DNA from: CADEFF01 sp964569315
GTDB lineage: Bacteria; Pseudomonadota; Alphaproteobacteria; Dongiales; Dongiaceae
DNA: 9,953 nucleotides
Direction of reading: 5' to 3'
Assembly: GCA_964569315.1 (NCBI GenBank)
Contig: CAZMUZ010000130.1
Coordinates: 1 to 9,953, forward strand
Below the pieces are notes generated by a model. It saw nothing but the letters and a program-made list of their open reading frames with translations. It did no database searches and was not told the DNA's origin. The translations under genes were made by a program, and so were the position numbers. Each line of letters starts with the position of its first letter. Within the stretch, counting starts at the first letter, position 1. Below are positions 6,901 through 9,953 of this stretch, in pieces.

Positions 6901-6930
6901 GTTTTTCCCGCACAATAGGGTTTTTCCCGC
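6901..6930 (+). repeat. 11-bp tandem direct repeat abutting the TIM-barrel start
   Basis: GTTTTTCCCGC occurs at 6901-6911 and again at 6920-6930, 19 bases apart (about two helical turns), with CACAATAG between. The second copy ends one base before the ATG at 6932 and occupies the place where a ribosome-binding site should be. It may be a pair of direct half-sites for an activator or repressor, or the leader of a leaderless or near-leaderless transcript. Confidence 0.5.
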
Positions 6931-6931
6931 C

Positions 6932-7771
6932 ATGCCGGTCCTCGAAGTCTTCCAGTCGATGTGGGCGATGGAACGCCGTCGCCCCGATGGCCTCGAATGG
7001 CCGCTCGAGGAGAAGGTGGCGATGATTGCCGGGGCCGGCTATGACGGCGTCGACATCGTCGCCAGCGATCCGATCGCGGCGAACATCGGCCCCCTGCTGC
7101 GACAGGCGAGGCTCGCGGCGACGGTAACGGCATTTCCGAAGGCCGCGGACGACCTGCGGTCGGCAATCGATCTCGCGCTGTCGCTCGAGGCGCGGCATCT
7201 CAACATCATCGGCCAAGTCTATCCCTACACCGTCGAGGAAGGTGCCTGTTACGTACGCGCGTGGCTCTCGGCCGCCGAGCGGGCCGGGCTGAAGGTCACC
7301 GTAGAGACCCATCGCGACTGCATCACGACCGACATGCTCTACACGCTGCAACTCATGAAGGCGGTGCCCGAGATGCGGATCTGTGCGGATCTCTCGCATT
7401 TCGTCGTCGGTCGCGAATTCACCTGGCCGATCCAGGATGAGGTGCATGCGCAAATCCAGACGGTTCTCGATCGCGCGGACGCGTTTCAGGGGCGCATCGC
7501 CACTCGCGAGCAGATCCAGGTGCCGATCGCCTTTCCGCAGCATCGGAAATGGGTCGAGCTCTTTCAACGCTGGTGGAGCCGCGGCTTCGCCTCCTGGCGC
7601 AGGCGTGCCGGCCCGGGGGATCGCCTCAACTTCCTCTGCGAGCTCGGACCTCGCGAATATGCGATCACCGGCGCGGACGGTTACGAGCTCTCCGACCGCT
7701 GGGAGGAGGCCCTCGCGATCAAGGGCTTCGCGCGCGAGATCTGGGCCAAGCTCGAGGCCGAACCGCGCTGA
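6932..7771 (+). CDS. Xylose isomerase-like TIM-barrel protein (sugar phosphate isomerase/epimerase family)
   Basis: A 279-residue cytosolic protein of the AP-endonuclease-2/xylose-isomerase-like TIM-barrel superfamily, the usual size for such isomerases, epimerases and dehydratases. Barrel strands with candidate metal ligands are visible: V-E-T-H-R-D at 124-129 (E125, H127), C-A-D-L-S-H at 151-156 (D153, H156) and C-E-L-G-P at 236-240 (E237). These fit a divalent-metal site of the E/D/H/E type. The G-R-I-A-T-R-E-Q-I-Q-V-P segment at 187-198 and the D-R-W-E-E-A-L segment at 255-261 look like conserved subfamily motifs. The substrate is unknown. The start at 6932 is taken because the N-terminal strand with F-Q-S-M-W-A-M-E-R begins there, although no ribosome-binding site precedes it. 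It is divergent from the reductase and convergent with the amidohydrolase, with only 21 bases between stops and no terminator hairpin seen there. Confidence 0.88.
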   Translation: MPVLEVFQSMWAMERRRPDGLEWPLEEKVAMIAGAGYDGVDIVASDPIAANIGPLLRQARLAATVTAFPKAADDLRSAIDLALSLEARHLNIIGQVYPYTVEEGACYVRAWLSAAERAGLKVTVETHRDCITTDMLYTLQLMKAVPEMRICADLSHFVVGREFTWPIQDEVHAQIQTVLDRADAFQGRIATREQIQVPIAFPQHRKWVELFQRWWSRGFASWRRRAGPGDRLNFLCELGPREYAITGADGYELSDRWEEALAIKGFAREIWAKLEAEPR

Positions 7772-7792
7772 CCCCTTCCGGCGTGCTTTCCG

Positions 7793-9235
7793 CTATTGCG
7801 GCAGGCTCAGCGGCGATATCTCGTCGGCCGTGCGCTTCGCCCAATCCACGGTCGGCACGCGGTCGAGCGCCCGCTTCTGCCCCGCCTCCAGCCGGTCGAG
7901 CACATCGTCCTGGTCCATGGTCAGGACTTTGCGGTCCTTCACCACCTGCTCGCCATTGACGAACACGTCGCGCACCGCGCCAGCGACGCCGGAATAGACC
8001 AGCGAGCGCAGCGGATCGCGCACTGGCCGCATCGAAGGATGCGAGAGATCGACCAGCACGATGTCGGCTTTGGCGCCGGCCGATATGCGGCCGAGGTCGT
8101 CGCGGCCGAGCGCCTTCGCGGCGCCCAGGGTCGTAATCTCGAACACATGCTCGGTCCGCAGCAGATCGACATGGCCGCTCGCGACCTTCGACATGAGCCC
8201 CGCGATCCGCATCTCCTCGATCATGTCATGGGGGTAGCAGTCCGTGCCGAGCGCCATGTTGACGCCGGCTGCGCGGTAGCCGCCGAGGCTCCGCATCATG
8301 TCGCCCCATTGCGCGAAGGCCCGCGGGCAGTGGACGACGGTGGTGCCGGTCTCGGCGAGGCGATCAAGATCCTTGCGCTCGTGGTGATTGACCCAGGGAT
8401 GCTGATCGATGTTGATCGCGTGCCCGAGCAGCGTGCGAGATCCGAGCACACCGATCTCTGCCAGCCACTCGATCGGCGTCTTGCGATGGCGCCGGATCAT
8501 CTCGCGAAACTCCATCACCGACTGCGCCGCGTGGGTCTGCAGCGGGATGCCGCGATCCTCGGCTGCCTGTTTGCATTTCCCGAAGAGCTCCGGCGTACAG
8601 GTGTCGGCTTGCGCCGCACCGACCATGCCATGGAGCCGGCCCGAGGAATGGCGCATGGCTTCGTCGATCAGCTCCAAGGATCGGGCAAGATTCTGGATCC
8701 CCTTGGCCTCGTACCAGGTGTAGACATGATCGCGGCCGTTGGGAGTGCCCCAGTGGCCGGATTGCACCATCGGGCAGACATAGGTGCGGATGCCGGTGCG
8801 GCCGAGCATCTCGACCCAGCCCTCATAGGGCAGGCCGGAGCAGTAGAGCTCCGCCATAGTGGTGCAGCCGCTGCGCAGGAGGTCACAGACCGAGGCCTGA
8901 GTCGCAGCCACGGCGGATTCGGCATCTTCCTGGAGCACCCAAGTATATTCGAAGAGCTGGGTCATCCACATATGCTTGGACGCCAAATCCTCGAAAAAGC
9001 CCTTGCCGTGCATCTCCATATAGGCGTGCAGATGGAGGTCGAGCAGGCCCGGCATGACCATGAGCTGCCGGCCATCGATGGTTCGATCGGCTTGGCCGCC
9101 ATAGTCGGAGCCGACGAAGGCGATACTGTCGCCGGCGAAGGCGACGTCCTGGTTGCGCAGATAGCGATGCCCGTTTCGCGCCGGATCGAAGGCGATGATC
9201 CAGTCGGCATTCTTGATAAGCGTCGTCGTTGCCAT
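7793..9235 (-). CDS. Zinc-type amidohydrolase (MTA/SAH deaminase and chlorohydrolase-like family)
   Basis: A 480-residue cytosolic metallohydrolase of the amidohydrolase superfamily. The small beta-sandwich N-terminus (1-60) is followed by the TIM barrel with the H-x-H metal motif D-L-H-L-H at 66-70 (H68, H70). Further ligands are H235 (L-Q-T-H-A-A), H272 (G-H-A-I-N) and the catalytic D332 (L-G-T-D-C-Y-P-H). The sandwich closes at the C-terminus (A-K-A-D-I-V-L-V-D at 388-396). This ligand set matches the S-adenosylhomocysteine/guanine deaminase and TrzN/AtzA branch, which hydrolyse amino or halogen groups from N-heterocycles with one zinc or iron ion. The precise substrate is unknown. The start at 9235 has AAGGAGG 9 bases upstream (9245-9251). 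The longer in-frame start at 9412 would overlap the upstream gene and adds arginine-rich shadow sequence. The NodB-fold gene lies 70 bases upstream on the same strand, probably in one operon. Confidence 0.92.
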   Translation of the reverse strand: MATTTLIKNADWIIAFDPARNGHRYLRNQDVAFAGDSIAFVGSDYGGQADRTIDGRQLMVMPGLLDLHLHAYMEMHGKGFFEDLASKHMWMTQLFEYTWVLQEDAESAVAATQASVCDLLRSGCTTMAELYCSGLPYEGWVEMLGRTGIRTYVCPMVQSGHWGTPNGRDHVYTWYEAKGIQNLARSLELIDEAMRHSSGRLHGMVGAAQADTCTPELFGKCKQAAEDRGIPLQTHAAQSVMEFREMIRRHRKTPIEWLAEIGVLGSRTLLGHAINIDQHPWVNHHERKDLDRLAETGTTVVHCPRAFAQWGDMMRSLGGYRAAGVNMALGTDCYPHDMIEEMRIAGLMSKVASGHVDLLRTEHVFEITTLGAAKALGRDDLGRISAGAKADIVLVDLSHPSMRPVRDPLRSLVYSGVAGAVRDVFVNGEQVVKDRKVLTMDQDDVLDRLEAGQKRALDRVPTVDWAKRTADEISPLSLPQ

Positions 9236-9244
9236 GGCTGGCTT

Positions 9245-9251
9245 CCTCCTT
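9245..9251 (-). promoter_or_regulatory. Strong ribosome-binding site fixing the amidohydrolase start
   Basis: On the minus strand this reads AAGGAGG, nine bases before the ATG at 9235. It is the best Shine-Dalgarno site in the window and decides the start over the upstream ATG at 9412. Confidence 0.85.
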
Positions 9252-9271
9252 CGCTCGCAAGGCCGATCGGA

Positions 9272-9297
9272 CCGGCGCGGACGATCTCCCGCGCCGG
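9272..9297 (-). other. Intercistronic hairpin between the NodB-fold and amidohydrolase genes
   Basis: Perfect 9-bp GC-rich arms (9272-9280 and 9289-9297) with an 8-base loop start 8 bases past the stop of the NodB-fold gene. There is no T-run after the stem. It may be a partial terminator or an mRNA processing/stability element setting the ratio of the two products. Confidence 0.45.
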
Positions 9298-9305
9298 CTC
9301 CGCTT

Positions 9306-9953
9306 TCAGCAGCCCTTGTGCCCGGGCGGATGCCCCTTCCATTCCTTCGGCAGCTCCGGCACCCGCCCGTCATAGTAGGGCAGCTCGTCGATGCGCGGCT
9401 TGTAGCTGCCATCGTCGATGCATTTCTTCACATGGCGTGCGATCTCTTCCATGGTGGCGAACCAGACGCCGCCCTTCTTCTGCATGTCCTCGATCATCCG
9501 GCCGACGCGGGCGCAGCGCGCGAGGCGGCCCGAAACGAAGGGATGCCAGACCGCGACCCAGAGGCCCTTGTGCTCCCACATCTCCTCGAACTCGGACATG
9601 TAGACATGCATGGCCTCATTCGGAGACTTGATGGGCATCAGGTAGTTCATCTCGGGGCTGTGGGTGTAGTGCGGCCAGTCGTCCATCGCCCAATGGGACG
9701 GCAGCTCGATCAGGCTGCCGTGTTTCGACTTCAGCACATAGGGAATGTCGTCGCCCATGAGCGAGGCGTCGTAGAGGAAGTCGTTCTGGCAGAGGATGTC
9801 GGCCGAGTTCTTCGAAAAATTATAGAGCGGCGCGCGATAGCCCCGCGGCTTCTGACCGGTCATCTTCTTGATGGTGTCGATGGCGCGGCTCGTCCAGTAA
9901 GCCTCGCCCTCGCGGGTCTGCTCGTTCGGATGCTCGTGCAGATAGCCGTGATG
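9306..9953 (-). CDS. NodB-fold polysaccharide deacetylase / cyclic imidase-like protein, 5' end outside the window
   Basis: 215 C-terminal residues are visible; the frame runs open to the window edge, so the first methionine inside the window (at 9863) is internal. The fragment begins H-H-G-Y-L-H-E-H-P, the NodB-fold motif 2, with metal-binding histidines at visible positions 2 and 6. G-Y-R-A-P (38-42) is motif 3. The substrate-side segments L-P-S-H-W-A-M-D-D-W at 84-93 and V-W-H-P-F at 135-139 follow. The H-G-Y-x-H-E-x-P form and the W-x-x-D-D-W segment fit, from memory, the clade of Helicobacter HpPgdA, PuuE-type allantoinase and cyclic imidase-like enzymes better than secreted chitin deacetylases. 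The motif 1 aspartates lie outside the window and cannot be checked, nor can a signal peptide. The natural product may therefore be a cytosolic cyclic-amide or imide hydrolase. It is upstream of the amidohydrolase on the same strand and probably co-transcribed. Confidence 0.88.
   Translation of the reverse strand, partial: HHGYLHEHPNEQTREGEAYWTSRAIDTIKKMTGQKPRGYRAPLYNFSKNSADILCQNDFLYDASLMGDDIPYVLKSKHGSLIELPSHWAMDDWPHYTHSPEMNYLMPIKSPNEAMHVYMSEFEEMWEHKGLWVAVWHPFVSGRLARCARVGRMIEDMQKKGGVWFATMEEIARHVKKCIDDGSYKPRIDELPYYDGRVPELPKEWKGHPPGHKGC

Larger units (their letters stand above)
6757..6931. promoter_or_regulatory. Divergent intergenic control region
   Basis: This 175-bp segment lies between the start codons of the reductase (minus) and the TIM-barrel protein (plus), and should hold both promoters. 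It is less GC-rich than its surroundings toward the right. It contains a perfect hairpin (6774-6793), a short inverted repeat GGTTT-TT-AAACC (6809-6820), several GTTGC-type repeats (6803-6853), a TATATA box-like run at 6890-6895, and an 11-bp direct repeat (6901-6911 and 6920-6930). No -35/-10 pair with standard spacing could be assigned on either strand. Confidence 0.6.

Noticed and set aside
5647..6918. 423-codon plus-strand frame running through the Ns and over the reductase
   Set aside because: It crosses the gap artificially and then reads antisense to the reductase. Only the short part left of the gap could belong to anything real.
7796..9631. 611-codon open frame on the plus strand over the amidohydrolase
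   Set aside because: It covers both the amidohydrolase and part of the NodB-fold gene in antisense, with no recognisable motif, while the minus strand shows full catalytic residue sets.

Overview
The window is GC-rich DNA with tightly packed genes, third-position GC bias and Shine-Dalgarno sites of the GGGAGG/AAGGAGG type. Together with the gene families present, this suggests a free-living alphaproteobacterium (Hyphomicrobiales- or Rhodospirillales-like). That taxonomic call is inference from composition and protein flavour only. A run of ten Ns at 5670-5679 shows that this is a scaffold or draft assembly, so gene order across that point is not secure.

Layout from left to right: (1) 1-130, a strong hairpin terminator at the end of the permease transcript. 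(2) 131-1771, minus strand, an APC-superfamily amino acid/amine permease. (3) 1772-2109, a 338-bp gene-free region with a clean 18-bp palindrome (TTTGAC-N6-GTCAAA) that may be the permease operator, and a GC hairpin just after the next gene. (4) 2110-5413, minus strand, a likely three-gene operon: a small exported glycine-rich protein, a small exported four-cysteine protein, and a large multi-pass MscS-family mechanosensitive channel. A possible ATGA start/stop overlap links the last two. (5) 5414-5763, a 350-bp stretch with no confident gene, containing the assembly gap. (6) 5764-6756, minus strand, a VanB/phthalate-dioxygenase-reductase-type FMN/[2Fe-2S] oxidoreductase. (7) 6757-6931, a repeat-rich divergent intergenic region. 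(8) 6932-7771, plus strand, a xylose-isomerase-like TIM-barrel protein. (9) 7793-9953, minus strand, a NodB-fold deacetylase/imidase-like gene (cut by the window edge) followed by a zinc-type amidohydrolase/deaminase.

The right half looks like part of a small-molecule catabolic locus. It has two C-N hydrolases (an amidohydrolase of the MTA/SAH-deaminase and chlorohydrolase type, and a NodB-fold enzyme of the HpPgdA/cyclic-imidase-like clade), a redox partner of Rieske oxygenases with no oxygenase visible, and a TIM-barrel isomerase/epimerase. The substrate cannot be read from sequence; a nitrogen-containing ring or amide is a reasonable hypothesis. The left half (permease, and the channel with its two exported partners) looks like transport and envelope functions. 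No mobile elements, tRNA or rRNA genes, CRISPR arrays or phage genes were seen. Nothing proves a new system. The least explained parts are the channel/exported-protein operon, the oxygenase reductase without an oxygenase beside an assembly gap, and the repeat-rich control region at 6757-6931.
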